Positions 17,065-25,445 of a stretch of 64,000 bases of DNA are shown here, in pieces; the stretch's first letter is position 1, and every line of letters starts with the position of its first letter. Under the pieces are notes generated by a model. The model worked only from the letters and a program-made list of their open reading frames with translations. It ran no database searches and was not told the origin of the DNA. Source of the DNA: DASYTH01 sp036002505 (GTDB taxonomy: Bacteria; Actinomycetota; Actinomycetes; Mycobacteriales; Pseudonocardiaceae). Location: NCBI RefSeq assembly GCF_036002505.1, contig NZ_DASYTH010000406.1:1-64000 (forward strand), given 5' to 3'. The position numbers and the translations under genes were made by a program.

Positions 17065-17931
17065 CTATGGCGGTTCGCCGGTCTCGTCCCCGGAGCGCAG
17101 GGCCACCCCGGCCACCACGGCGAGGATGCCCAGCGCCTCCGGCACGGTCGGCACCTGGGCGAGCAGCACCAGCCCGCTGAGCGTCGCGGTGACCGGCAGC
17201 AGCGCGAGCAGCACCGCGAACCGCGCCCGGCCCACTCCGCGCCGCAGCACCACCTGGTCCAGCGCGTACGGCACGGCGGTGGACAGCACGCCCACCCCGA
17301 CGCCCAGCACCAGCAGCCGCGGCGAGCCCCACACCGGCCCGGTGCCCAGGGCCAGCGGCCAGAGCGCCACCGTCGCCACCGCGAACCCCACCGCCAGCCC
17401 GTCCGCCCCGGAGCCGACCGCGGCCACCCGCCGGCCCAGCAGGATGTAGCCGATCCACAGTGCGGCCGCAGCCAGCGCGAACAGCACCCCGAGGGCGCTG
17501 CCGGACCAGCGCACGTCGGCGATCAGCACCACCCCGGCCGCCACCAGCACCAGCGCCAGGATGTCCCGCCAGGTGCGGGAGCCGACCGCGGCGACCACCA
17601 CCGGGCCGGCGAACTCCAGCGCCACCGCGGTGCCCAGCGGCAGGCGCGCGATGGACTCGTAGAACGCGAGGTTCATCACGGCGGTGACCAGGCCGAACAC
17701 CGCGGAAAGCCAGAACACCCGGCCGCGCCAGGCCGCGCGCGGCGGGCGGCGCCAGGCCAGCAGCACCAGCGCCGCGCCGAGCTGCCGCAGCCAGGTCACC
17801 GCGGCCGGTCCCACGTCGGCGAACAGCCACACGGCGACCGCGGCGCCGAGGTACATGGACATTCCGCCGGTAGCGAACAACAGCGGCGCCGGGACCCTGC
17901 GTGCCCGCAGGACATTGCGGGTAAAGCCCAT
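17065..17931 (-). CDS. rhtA: EamA/DMT-family transporter
   Basis: A 288-residue permease with about ten transmembrane helices in two EamA repeats (the first with AVMNLAFYESIARLPLGTAV, the second with VLSTAVPYALDQVVLRR), matching RhtA/YedA-type exporters of amino acids or other small metabolites. The symbol is by family only. The ATG at 17931 follows GGGAGGGATCACCTG, a strong SD. The 5' leader carries two GC-rich hairpins (17957-17971 and 17983-18002). The MarR gene follows 36 bp downstream on the same strand. Confidence 0.87.
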   Translation of the reverse strand: MGFTRNVLRARRVPAPLLFATGGMSMYLGAAVAVWLFADVGPAAVTWLRQLGAALVLLAWRRPPRAAWRGRVFWLSAVFGLVTAVMNLAFYESIARLPLGTAVALEFAGPVVVAAVGSRTWRDILALVLVAAGVVLIADVRWSGSALGVLFALAAAALWIGYILLGRRVAAVGSGADGLAVGFAVATVALWPLALGTGPVWGSPRLLVLGVGVGVLSTAVPYALDQVVLRRGVGRARFAVLLALLPVTATLSGLVLLAQVPTVPEALGILAVVAGVALRSGDETGEPP

Positions 17932-17956
17932 CAGGTGATCCCTCCCGGGGGGTCCG

Positions 17957-18002
17957 GGGGGCGGAGCCCCCTGGTAGGGGGCCTGGGGGGCGTGCCCCCC
18001 AG
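17957..18002 (-). promoter_or_regulatory. Two GC-rich hairpins in the EamA leader
   Basis: GGGGGC-GGA-GCCCCC (17957-17971) and CTGGGGGGC-GT-GCCCCCCAG (17983-18002) are perfect short stems just upstream of the exporter's SD. A similar hairpin (GGGGGGC-CGA-GCCCCCC) lies at 35770-35786. They may limit readthrough or act as attenuators. Confidence 0.45.
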
Positions 18003-18067
18003 CAGGCACAGGATTGGCGTTGCGACGATCGGGTTAATCACAGGTTGAGCGTCCGTCAACTGGGCGC

Positions 18068-18094
18068 GGGAACACTGACGGGTGGCCAAACGTC
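18068..18094 (+). promoter_or_regulatory. Candidate SigE/SigH-type promoter of the DUF7455 gene
   Basis: GGGAAC (18068-18073), a 17-nt spacer and CGTC (18091-18094) fit the GGGAAC-N15-18-cGTT pattern of actinobacterial SigE/SigH promoters. It lies about 100 bp before the DUF7455 start and resembles the motif before sigB at 34486. Confidence 0.4.
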
Positions 18095-18194
18095 TGGAAG
18101 AGTGGAGGCAACGAGCACCGGCCGACTGGCCACTGTGGTCGTTGCCGACGGAGGGCGCCGGGGTACCGGTGCCCGGGACGGAGGGAGAACTGCC

Positions 18195-18377
18195 ATGACA
18201 CCGACGCTCACCCGCCCCGAGCTGACCGCCGCCGACCGGTGCGACCGCTGCGGCGCCGCCGCACAGGTACGCGTCATCCTCCCGTCCGGAGGCGAGCTCA
18301 TGTTCTGCGGTCACCACGCTCGGAAGCACAACCAGAGACTCGTCGAGCTGGCCGCCGACCTCCAGTCCAACGCCTGA
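18195..18377 (+). CDS. DUF7455 small zinc-ribbon-like protein
   Basis: A 60-residue protein (MTPTLTRPELTAADRCDRCG...). A CDRCG knuckle near residue 16, plus a FCGHHARKHNQRL segment, gives a Cys2/His-Cys metal-binding pattern. The DUF7455 family is short and actinobacterial; function unknown. The ATG follows GAGGGAG. A strong terminator hairpin (18392-18424) lies just after the stop. Confidence 0.88.
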   Translation: MTPTLTRPELTAADRCDRCGAAAQVRVILPSGGELMFCGHHARKHNQRLVELAADLQSNA

Positions 18378-18391
18378 CCCCAGCCGTCGCC

Positions 18392-18424
18392 GAACGCCGC
18401 GCCCGACCGCCGGGCGCGGCGTTC
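18392..18424 (+). terminator. Strong hairpin after the DUF7455 gene
   Basis: GAACGCCGCGCCCG (18392-18405) pairs perfectly with CGGGCGCGGCGTTC (18411-18424) across a 5-nt loop: 14 bp, GC-rich, 14 nt after the stop codon. There is no U-tract, which is usual in Actinobacteria. Confidence 0.75.
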
Positions 18425-18440
18425 GCCTATCCGATGCCGC

Positions 18441-18536
18441 ACTTGTCGTGGGTACTTCCCACGACCAGCCCGACTTGTCGCGGGTACTTCCCACGACAAG
18501 TCGGACCTGCCGCGGGTAGTTCCCACGACAAGTCGT
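18441..18536. repeat. Three tandem 32-bp hairpin units
   Basis: Units start at 18441, 18473 and 18505, exactly 32 bp apart. Each is itself a palindrome: ACTTGTCGYGGG, a 5-nt centre (TACTT, TACTT, TAGTT), then CCCACGAC(AAGT). The last unit ends at the stop codon of the ROK gene (18537). The array lies between convergent genes. 32 bp is close to three turns of B-DNA. Confidence 0.85.
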
Positions 18537-19712
18537 TCAGACCGCGTCCAGAATCGGCTCGAAGGCGAGCTCGGCGGCGCCGATGAGCTTGGCGTCGGCA
18601 CCGAGGGCGCTGGCCACGATGCGGGTGCCGCCGACCGCGCGGGAGACCAGGCAGCGCCGCCGGACCTCCTGGCCGACCTGGGTGACCAGCCAGCCGGGGA
18701 GCGCCGTGAACAGGTCACCGAGCACGACCAGCTCGGGGGCGAGCATGTTGACGATGTTGACCAGGCCGAGGGTGAGCCAGTCGACGAACTCGGCCAGCGG
18801 CGCCGGCACCGGGTCGGGCCGGGTGGTCAGCGCGCGCAATTCGGCCACCACCGCGCCGCGCGGGGAGCCCTCCGGCAGGTCCAGCGCCCGGCACAGCGCC
18901 GGCTCGCCGACCTCGGTCTCCCAGCAGCCGCGGCTGCCGCAGTAGCAGGGCCGCCCGCCCGGCCGGACCACCATGTGGCCCAGCTCCCCGACGTAGCCGG
19001 CGGCGCCGCGCAGTGGGGCACCACCGGAGATCACGCCGCCGCCCACGCCGACGTCCGCGGACACGTAGACCACGTCGGCGGAACCGCGGGCGACGCCGCG
19101 CAGGTGCTCGGCGAGCGCCGCGAGCTCGGCGTCGTTGGCCACCACGACCGGCATCCGGAGGATCCCGCGCAGCGTCTCGCCCATCGGCACGTCGGTCCAG
19201 TGCAGGTTGGGCGCCTCGTGGACCAGCCCGTCGGAGCGGCGCACCACGCCGGGCACCGCGACGCCGGCGCCGACCAGGTCCACCCCGAGCTCGCCGACCA
19301 GCAACCGGGTCGACTCGACGATGTGGGTCACCACCTCGTCCGGTTCCCGGGCCTTGCGCCGCAGGTTCCAGCTGTTCCGGCCGAGCAGCTCGCCGCCGAG
19401 CCCGACCAGCGCGATGGCCACCTGCTCGACCCGCACGTCCACGGCCAGCACCACGGCGGCGTGCGCCTGCGGCAGCACCAGCAGCGACGGCCGTCCGGCT
19501 CCGGTGCGCCGGCGCGGCACCCGCTCCTCCACCACGCCCGACTCGGCCAGGCCGTCCACCAGCGCCTTGATCGTGCTGCGGTTCAGGCCCAGCTCGGTGG
19601 CCAGCAACGCCCGGGTGCACGGCCCACCGACATGCAACCGCCGCAGGAGCACGGTGCGGTTGTGCCGGCGTACCTCGTCGGGCCGCGCGCCCGCGGTCGG
19701 CGTGCTGGTCAC
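18537..19712 (-). CDS. xylR: ROK-family transcriptional regulator of the xylose-type operon
   Basis: A 391-residue ROK repressor: N-terminal wHTH (VRRHNRTVLLRRLHVGGP, then LGLNRSTIKALVDGL) and a C-terminal sugar-kinase-like domain with the ROK zinc motif (CYCGSRGCWETE). It sits directly downstream of the ABC importer genes on the same strand, suggesting it controls them and senses the transported sugar. The symbol is by role, not proven. The GTG at 19712 follows GAGGGGG inside a leader block (CCGAGCCTGC) also seen before xylG and ideR. Confidence 0.85.
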   Translation of the reverse strand: MTSTPTAGARPDEVRRHNRTVLLRRLHVGGPCTRALLATELGLNRSTIKALVDGLAESGVVEERVPRRRTGAGRPSLLVLPQAHAAVVLAVDVRVEQVAIALVGLGGELLGRNSWNLRRKAREPDEVVTHIVESTRLLVGELGVDLVGAGVAVPGVVRRSDGLVHEAPNLHWTDVPMGETLRGILRMPVVVANDAELAALAEHLRGVARGSADVVYVSADVGVGGGVISGGAPLRGAAGYVGELGHMVVRPGGRPCYCGSRGCWETEVGEPALCRALDLPEGSPRGAVVAELRALTTRPDPVPAPLAEFVDWLTLGLVNIVNMLAPELVVLGDLFTALPGWLVTQVGQEVRRRCLVSRAVGGTRIVASALGADAKLIGAAELAFEPILDAV

Positions 19713-19743
19713 GCGTCACCCCCTCGTTGCAGGCTCGGACCGG

Positions 19744-21180
19744 CTAACCGGTCGCGAGCGCCGCGCGACGACGGGAGAGCGCGTCGACCGTGGCCGCCAG
19801 CAGCAGCACCAGGCCGGTGATGATGTTGACCACCGCGGCGGGCTGCTTGAGCAGGCCAAGCCCATTCTCCACGACGGCGAGCACCAGGCCGCCGATCACC
19901 GCGTGCACGACCTTGCCCCGGCCACCGAACAGCGACGTGCCGCCGATGACCGCGGCCCCCACCGCGAACAGCAGCGTGTTCCCGCCGCCGGCCTGCGGGT
20001 CCACCGAGCCGACCTTGGAGGAGTAGACGATGGCGCCGACCGCCGCGACCGAGGTGCTGATCACGAACACGCTGGCCCGGATCTTGCTGACGTTGACACC
20101 GGCGCGCCGGGCGGCTTCGGTGTTGCCGCCGACCGCGTAGATGTAGCGGCCGTACCGGGTCCGGTTGAGCACGTAGGTGCCGGCGACCAGCAGCACCAGC
20201 ACGATCGGCACGACGTACGGGATGCCCTGGATGGTGACCAGGTCCGGGTTGGGTGAGCGGTTCACCGTGAGCGCGAACGTGGCCAGCACGGTCAGCACGG
20301 CCACCACCGCCGCCTTGAACAGCACCACCGGAGTGGGCCGGGTGACCAGGCCGCGCCGCAGCCGCAGGTAGTGCTCGCCGAGCAGGACCACGGCGTATCC
20401 CCCGGCGGCGATCACGCACAGCGCCCAGCTGGCCGCGACCGACAGGTTGCCGTTGGCGACGTCGTTCAGCGTGTTCTGGGTGGAGATGCCGAACACCCCG
20501 CCCTGCCCGATGAACTGCAGGATCACGCCCTGCCAGGTGATGAACAGGGCCAGCGTCACCACGAACGAAGGCATACCGATCTTGGACACCAGGAAACCGG
20601 TGATCGTCCCGATGGCGCCGCCGATGCACACCGCGAGCAGCATCTCCAGCCAGGCGTTGGCCCCGGCGCCGGACAGCGCGATGGCCACCGCGCCGATGGC
20701 GAGCGCCGCGCCGGCCCAGATCCGCATGATCACCGCGAGGCCGGCGGCCACCACCATGCCGCCGACGAACACGTAGAACACCAGGTTGCCCATGCTGCCG
20801 AGGAGGTTCCCGCCGCGCACGTAGTGCATGGCCATCACCGAGGCGCACACCCCGGAGGCGGTACCCGCGGACAGGTCGATCTCGCCGAGCAGCAGGACGT
20901 ACACCAGGCCCATCGCGATGATCATCTTGCCGGCCGACTGGGCGATCAGGTTGGCCGTGTTGTCCAGGGTCAGGAAGTTGTCCGAGAGCGAGGTGAACAC
21001 GATCAGCAGCACGGCGAGCCCGAGGAGCGCGGGCAGCGAGCCGAGCTCACCGGAACGCAGCCGGATCAGGTAGTCCCGCACCGCCTCGCCGGTGGACTGC
21101 GCGGTGGTGTCGATGCCGAAGTCGGAGATCACCGTGCTGGCGGGCGTGCGGCCCGTGCTCGTGGTCGGGGTGTCGGTCAT
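19744..21180 (-). CDS. xylH: Sugar ABC transporter permease (XylH-type)
   Basis: A 478-residue membrane protein of the BPD_transp_2/RbsC-XylH family with about 10-12 helices. It includes the family motifs GEIDLSAGTASGVCA, ITGFLVSKIGMPSFVVTL, the AVGGNTEAARRAGVNV loop (contact with the ATPase) and SLFGGRGK near the end. It starts at ATG 21180, 44 bp after xylG. Its length is larger than RbsC (~320) and like XylH of Actinobacteria (~400+), which supports a xylose-type substrate, though sugar identity is inferred. Confidence 0.9.
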   Translation of the reverse strand: MTDTPTTSTGRTPASTVISDFGIDTTAQSTGEAVRDYLIRLRSGELGSLPALLGLAVLLIVFTSLSDNFLTLDNTANLIAQSAGKMIIAMGLVYVLLLGEIDLSAGTASGVCASVMAMHYVRGGNLLGSMGNLVFYVFVGGMVVAAGLAVIMRIWAGAALAIGAVAIALSGAGANAWLEMLLAVCIGGAIGTITGFLVSKIGMPSFVVTLALFITWQGVILQFIGQGGVFGISTQNTLNDVANGNLSVAASWALCVIAAGGYAVVLLGEHYLRLRRGLVTRPTPVVLFKAAVVAVLTVLATFALTVNRSPNPDLVTIQGIPYVVPIVLVLLVAGTYVLNRTRYGRYIYAVGGNTEAARRAGVNVSKIRASVFVISTSVAAVGAIVYSSKVGSVDPQAGGGNTLLFAVGAAVIGGTSLFGGRGKVVHAVIGGLVLAVVENGLGLLKQPAAVVNIITGLVLLLAATVDALSRRRAALATG

Positions 21181-21224
21181 GGGCAGTGCCTTCTTATTGG
21201 CTCGATGGCGTAGCGCCAGTCTTG

Positions 21225-21998
21225 CTAGATGGTGACGGTCTCGGGGCGGGCGAGACCCAGGTCGCCCGACCGGCCGGCGGTGATCAGCTCGACCACCTGC
21301 CCGTGGGTGGTGTCCTTCGCCGGCACCTCGGCGACCATCCGGCCGAGGTAGAGCGTGGCGATGCGGTCGGCGACCTCGAACACGTCGGCCAGGTTGTGGC
21401 TGATCAGCACGACGCCGAGGCCCTGCTCGGCGAGCCGGCGGACCAGGTCGAGCACCTGACGGGTCTGCGCGACACCGAGCGCCGCGGTCGGCTCGTCGAG
21501 CAGCACGACCTTGCTGTCCCAGAGCACCGCCTTGGCGATGGCCACGGTCTGCCGCTGCCCGCCGGAGAGCGCGCCGACCAGGGTGCGCACCGACTTCACC
21601 GTGCGCACCGCGAGCGAGGCCAGCGTCTCGCGGGCGGCCTTCTCCATGCTCGACTCGTCCAGCAGCCAGGGCGCACCGCGCTCCCGGCCGAGGAACATGT
21701 TCTGCACGATGTCGAGGTTGTCGGCCAGCGCGAGGTCCTGGTACACGACCTCGATGCCGAGATGGGCGGCGTCCCGCGGCCCGTGGATGTCCACCTTCTC
21801 GCCCCGGAACACCACGTGCCCGGAGTCCATCGGGTAGATCCCGGCAACGCACTTGATCAGCGTGGACTTGCCGGCGCCGTTGTCCCCCACCAGCGCGGTG
21901 ACCTCGCCGGCCCGGACCGTGAAGTCCACGTCGTGCAGCACGTGCACCGGCCCGAAGCTCTTGTTCACCCCGGTCAGCTCAAGAATCGGCTCGCTCAC
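21225..21998 (-). CDS. xylG: Sugar ABC transporter ATP-binding protein, single domain
   Basis: A 257-residue ATPase: Walker A GDNGAGKSTLIK, Q-loop VVYQDLALADN, signature ALSGGQRQTVAIAKA, Walker B VVLLDEPTAALG, H-loop ISHN. E. coli XylG/RbsA have two such domains in ~500 residues; here only one, so a homodimer is expected. Start GTG 21998, with SD GAGGGG inside a leader block shared with ideR. A very strong hairpin separates it from xylF. Confidence 0.92.
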   Translation of the reverse strand: MSEPILELTGVNKSFGPVHVLHDVDFTVRAGEVTALVGDNGAGKSTLIKCVAGIYPMDSGHVVFRGEKVDIHGPRDAAHLGIEVVYQDLALADNLDIVQNMFLGRERGAPWLLDESSMEKAARETLASLAVRTVKSVRTLVGALSGGQRQTVAIAKAVLWDSKVVLLDEPTAALGVAQTRQVLDLVRRLAEQGLGVVLISHNLADVFEVADRIATLYLGRMVAEVPAKDTTHGQVVELITAGRSGDLGLARPETVTI

Positions 21999-22090
21999 GT
22001 CGTCCCCTCGCAGGCTCGGTGACGCCGCTCGCGGACGCCCTGTGTCAATGATTCGCTCACAAGCTCGCTCATAGGGGTGATGCTCCTCCC

Positions 22091-22190
22091 GGAGGACTGC
22101 CGCACAGGCGGGGGTGGGCCCCGCCCCCCTGCCCCCCGCAGGGGGTGGGGGTTGGGGCCCAATTGTGCTTTTGCGTGCGGCAGTCCGGGA
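22091..22190 (-). terminator. Large attenuator-like hairpin between xylF and xylG
   Basis: GGACTGCCGCAC (22094-22105) and GTGCGGCAGTCC (22175-22186) are a perfect 12-bp inverted repeat lying 16 bp after the xylF stop. Inside are further arms (GGGCCCC near 22117, GGGGCCC near 22154). In binding-protein-dependent operons a hairpin here often lowers expression of the membrane parts relative to the binding protein. Confidence 0.75.
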
Positions 22191-22201
22191 ATGGGTTCCG
22201 A

Positions 22202-23332
22202 CTACGAAATGCCGAGCTGGGTGCAGACGGCGGCCAGGTCGCCGGCGCAGATCTCGGTCGCCTTGACGAAGCCGTCGGCCACCACGTCCTTGACGTTGGC
22301 CTTGGTGATCAGCTTTGGCTCGGCGAGCACCGACTTGACGTCGCGGTTGCCGGTCCCGTCGTGCACGGTGTCCTTGGCCAGCGCGTCGGCACCCGACTTG
22401 TCACCCTTGGCCAGGAACGCGGTCAGCTTCGCCACCGCCTCGGCCTCCAGCTTGATCGCCTTGTACACGGTCATGTACTGGTCGCCGATGAGAATCGCCT
22501 TGAGGCCCTCCGGGGTGGCGTCCTGCCCGGTGACCGGGACCTTGCCGTTCAGGCCGTTCTTCTTGAGCACGGTGATCACCGCGCCGGCCAGGCCGTCGTT
22601 GGCCGCGACCACGCCGTCGACCTTGCCGCCGTTGCCGGTGAGGATCTGCTCGAAGGTGGTGCCGCCCTTCTGGTTGTTCCACTCATCGATCGGCTGGCTC
22701 TGCACCAGCTTCAGCTTGCCGCCGTCGTACAGCGGCTTGAGCACCTTCTGCTGGCCCTCGTGGAAGAGCGTCGCGTTGTTGTCCGTCGGCGCGCCCTCGA
22801 TCTCGATCACCTGGGCGCCGGCCGGCTTGTCCTTCATCGCGTCGGCCAGGCCCTGACCCTGCAGCTGGCCGACCTTCACGTTGTCGAAGGACACGTAGTA
22901 CTCGGCGCTGCCGCCGAGGTTGAGCCGGTCGTAGTCGATCGTGGGAATACCGCGGGCCTTGGCCCGGGACGCGATCGCGTTGGCCGACGCGGCGTTGAGC
23001 GACGCCATCACCAGCACCTTGACCCCGGAGGCGATCATGCCGTCCGCCAGGGTGCTGAACTTCTGCACGTCACCCTGGGCGTTCTGGATGTCGGGGTCGA
23101 GGCCCGCGTCCTTCATGGCCTTCTCGAGCAGCGGCTTGTCGAAGCCTTCCCACCGCGCGGAGCTCGCGGTGTCCGGCAGGATCACGCCGACCTTGATCCC
23201 GCCGGAGGACGCCCCGCCGCTGGTGTTCCCCCCACCACCGCCGGCGTTGTTCGCCTGGTTGGCCCCGCATGCCGACAGGACAAGGGTGACACCCACGCCC
23301 GCGGACAGGAGGGCAAGAGTCGTCCTGCGCAT
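22202..23332 (-). CDS. xylF: Sugar ABC transporter substrate-binding lipoprotein
   Basis: A 376-residue periplasmic-binding-protein-like lipoprotein. The signal peptide (MRRTTLALLSAGVGVTLVL) ends in a lipobox LSAC with lipidated Cys at about residue 23, then a Gly/Ser linker, then a type I binding fold (KVGVILPDTASSARW, FDNVKVGQLQGQ, VVAANDGLAGAVI, VTGQDATPEG). These match XylF-type D-xylose binders, but sugar specificity is inferred. ATG 23332 follows GGAAGGACGACGG. It is the first gene of xylFGH-ROK. Confidence 0.9.
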   Translation of the reverse strand: MRRTTLALLSAGVGVTLVLSACGANQANNAGGGGGNTSGGASSGGIKVGVILPDTASSARWEGFDKPLLEKAMKDAGLDPDIQNAQGDVQKFSTLADGMIASGVKVLVMASLNAASANAIASRAKARGIPTIDYDRLNLGGSAEYYVSFDNVKVGQLQGQGLADAMKDKPAGAQVIEIEGAPTDNNATLFHEGQQKVLKPLYDGGKLKLVQSQPIDEWNNQKGGTTFEQILTGNGGKVDGVVAANDGLAGAVITVLKKNGLNGKVPVTGQDATPEGLKAILIGDQYMTVYKAIKLEAEAVAKLTAFLAKGDKSGADALAKDTVHDGTGNRDVKSVLAEPKLITKANVKDVVADGFVKATEICAGDLAAVCTQLGIS

Positions 23333-23476
23333 CCGTCGTCCTTCCAAAAGCCGGAAATGTTGCGGGGCACAACATATGCGCTCGCCGCTCGTGACGGAAG
23401 CCACACCCCCGTCCGAACAGGACACGGTTTGGCAACGGCGGGGCCATCTCCTGGTCACACGCGGGAACACGATGTT

Positions 23477-23497
23477 GACCGTCCTTGTTGGACAGTC
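23477..23497. promoter_or_regulatory. Candidate operator upstream of xylF
   Basis: GACCGTCC (23477-23484) and GGACAGTC (23490-23497) form a near-perfect dyad around TTGTT, about 145 bp upstream of the xylF start in the only space available for the operon promoter. ROK repressors bind dyads of this size. No consensus match was available to check. Confidence 0.35.
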
Positions 23498-23552
23498 ACG
23501 GCCAACGTCCAGAGGGCCGAACCCGGTCCCATATCCCGAACCTCCCAGGAAT

Positions 23553-25280
23553 TTACCAGGTGCGGAGGGTAGCGATGCGTTGCTCGAGCTGCTCGGCGGT
23601 GGCCATGGCGACGGGTGGGCCGCCGCAGGTGCGGCGCAGCTCGTTGTGGATGGCGCCGTGCGGCTTGCCGGTGCGGTGGTGGTACATGGTCACCAGCGTG
23701 TTGAGCTCCTTGCGCAGCGCGGCGAGCCGCTCGGCCACCGACGCGGGCCGCGGTGCGGACTCCCCGGGCTGGGCGCGGCGCCTCGAACGGTCGCTGAGCT
23801 GGCGTTCCTGGCGCTGCCGGAGCAGGTCCCGGACCTGGTCGGGTTCCAGCAGGCCGGGCAGGCCCAGGTACTCCTGCTCCTCGTCGGAGCCGGCGAACGC
23901 GGCGGTGCCGAACGAGGAGCCGTCGTAGATCACCTGGTCCAGCTCGGCGGAGGCACCCAGCGAGACGAACGCCTTCTCCTCCTCGCCCGGCTCGTCGTCG
24001 ACCCGGTTCGCCTCGGCCAACAGGTCGTCGTCCCAGCCGTCCTTCTCCCGGTGCGGCTTGCCGAGCACGTGGTTGCGCTCGGCCTCCATCTGGCTGGCCA
24101 GCTCCAGCAGGGCGGGCACGCTGGGCAGGAACACGCTCGCGGTCTCGCCAGGGCGGCGGGCCCGCACGAACCGGCCGATGGCCTGGGCGAAGTAGAGCGG
24201 GGTCGAGGCGCTGGTGGCGTAGACGCCGACGGCCAGCCGCGGGATGTCCACGCCCTCACTGACCATGCGGACGGCCACCATCCAGCGCTCCTCGGACGCG
24301 TCGGCGAACTCGGCGATCCGGCCGGACGCCCTGGGGTCGTCGGACAGCACCAGGGCGGGCTCACGGCCGGTGGTGCGAGCCAGAGTCTTGGCGTACGCCT
24401 TGGCGGCCTCGTGGTCGGAGGCGATCACCAGGCCGGCCGCGTCGGGCATGCCGTCCGCGCGGATCTGGCCGAGCCGCTGGTCGGCCGCGGCGAGCACGGC
24501 CGGGATCCACTCGCCGGTGGGGTCCAGCGCGGTGCGCCAGGCACGGGCGGTGTGCTCGGCGGTGAGCGGCTCGCCGAGGCGCGCAGTGAACTCCTCCCCC
24601 GCGCTGGTCCGCCAGCTCGTCTCGCCGGAGTAGGCCAGGAAGATCACCGGCCGGACCACGCCGTCGGCCAGCGCGTCGGCGTAGCCGTAGGTGTGGTCGG
24701 CCCGGGAGCGCTGGAAGCCCGCCGGGTCGGGCTCGTAGCCGACGAACGGGATCGGCGAGTCGTCGCTGCGGAACGGGGTGCCGGTCAGGGCGATCCGGCG
24801 CACCGCCGGGGTGAACGACTCGCGGATCGCGTCGCCCCAGGACTTGGCGTCCCCGCCGTGGTGGATCTCGTCCAGGATGACCACGGTGCGCCGGTTCTCG
24901 GTGCGCACCCGGTGCAGCGTCGGGTGCGCCGCCACCTGCGCGTAGGTCACCGCGACGCCCTGGTAGTCCGAGCTGGTGGCCCCGGTCGTGTTGCGGAAGT
25001 TGGGGTCGATGGCGATGCCCGCGGCGTTCGCGGCCGCCGCCCACTGGTGCTTGAGGTGCTCGGTCGGGGTGACGATGGTGATCGCCTCGACCGTGCGGTC
25101 GGCCAGCAGCTCGGTGGCCAGCCGCAGCCCGAAGACCGTCTTCCCGGCGCCCGGCGTGGCCACCGCCAGGAAGTCCTGCGGCCGGGAGGCCAGGTATTTC
25201 GCCAGCGCCCGCCGCTGCCAGGCCCGCAGCGGCCGGGAACCCGTGGTCGCCGACGGAGCCAGCTCCTCCTGCACCGACAC
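23553..25280 (-). CDS. DEAD/DEAH-box (SF2) helicase
   Basis: A 575-residue SF2 helicase. Motif I is ATPGAGKT (~residue 45), motif II LDEIHHGG (DEIH), motif III ALTGTPFRS, and motif VI QAIGRFVRARR. The C-terminal ~150 residues are charged and helical with no named domain. The arrangement resembles type III restriction/UvrB-like helicases used as stand-alone proteins in Actinobacteria; no methylase or nuclease gene lies beside it. GTG 25280 follows GAAGGGGG; the frame extends further upstream without a better start. Confidence 0.9.
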   Translation of the reverse strand: MSVQEELAPSATTGSRPLRAWQRRALAKYLASRPQDFLAVATPGAGKTVFGLRLATELLADRTVEAITIVTPTEHLKHQWAAAANAAGIAIDPNFRNTTGATSSDYQGVAVTYAQVAAHPTLHRVRTENRRTVVILDEIHHGGDAKSWGDAIRESFTPAVRRIALTGTPFRSDDSPIPFVGYEPDPAGFQRSRADHTYGYADALADGVVRPVIFLAYSGETSWRTSAGEEFTARLGEPLTAEHTARAWRTALDPTGEWIPAVLAAADQRLGQIRADGMPDAAGLVIASDHEAAKAYAKTLARTTGREPALVLSDDPRASGRIAEFADASEERWMVAVRMVSEGVDIPRLAVGVYATSASTPLYFAQAIGRFVRARRPGETASVFLPSVPALLELASQMEAERNHVLGKPHREKDGWDDDLLAEANRVDDEPGEEEKAFVSLGASAELDQVIYDGSSFGTAAFAGSDEEQEYLGLPGLLEPDQVRDLLRQRQERQLSDRSRRRAQPGESAPRPASVAERLAALRKELNTLVTMYHHRTGKPHGAIHNELRRTCGGPPVAMATAEQLEQRIATLRTW

Positions 25281-25445
25281 GCGTCGAAGCCCCCTTCTAT
25301 CCCACAGCAGCGAAACGCCCTCGGCGCGCGAGGCGTTGAGGGCACCCGGGAGCTTACCCGCCCGGGCCGCTCGAACCGGCGTACGACGCGACACGTCTAC
25401 CAACGGACGGGCCATTCGCGAGCGGATGGACCATGCTTGAAGGTG

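Noticed and set aside
23553..25280. Helicase as part of a restriction or defence system
   Set aside because: No methylase, nuclease or other defence gene is adjacent; neighbours are a sugar transporter and a BrkB-like protein, so there is no support beyond the helicase fold.
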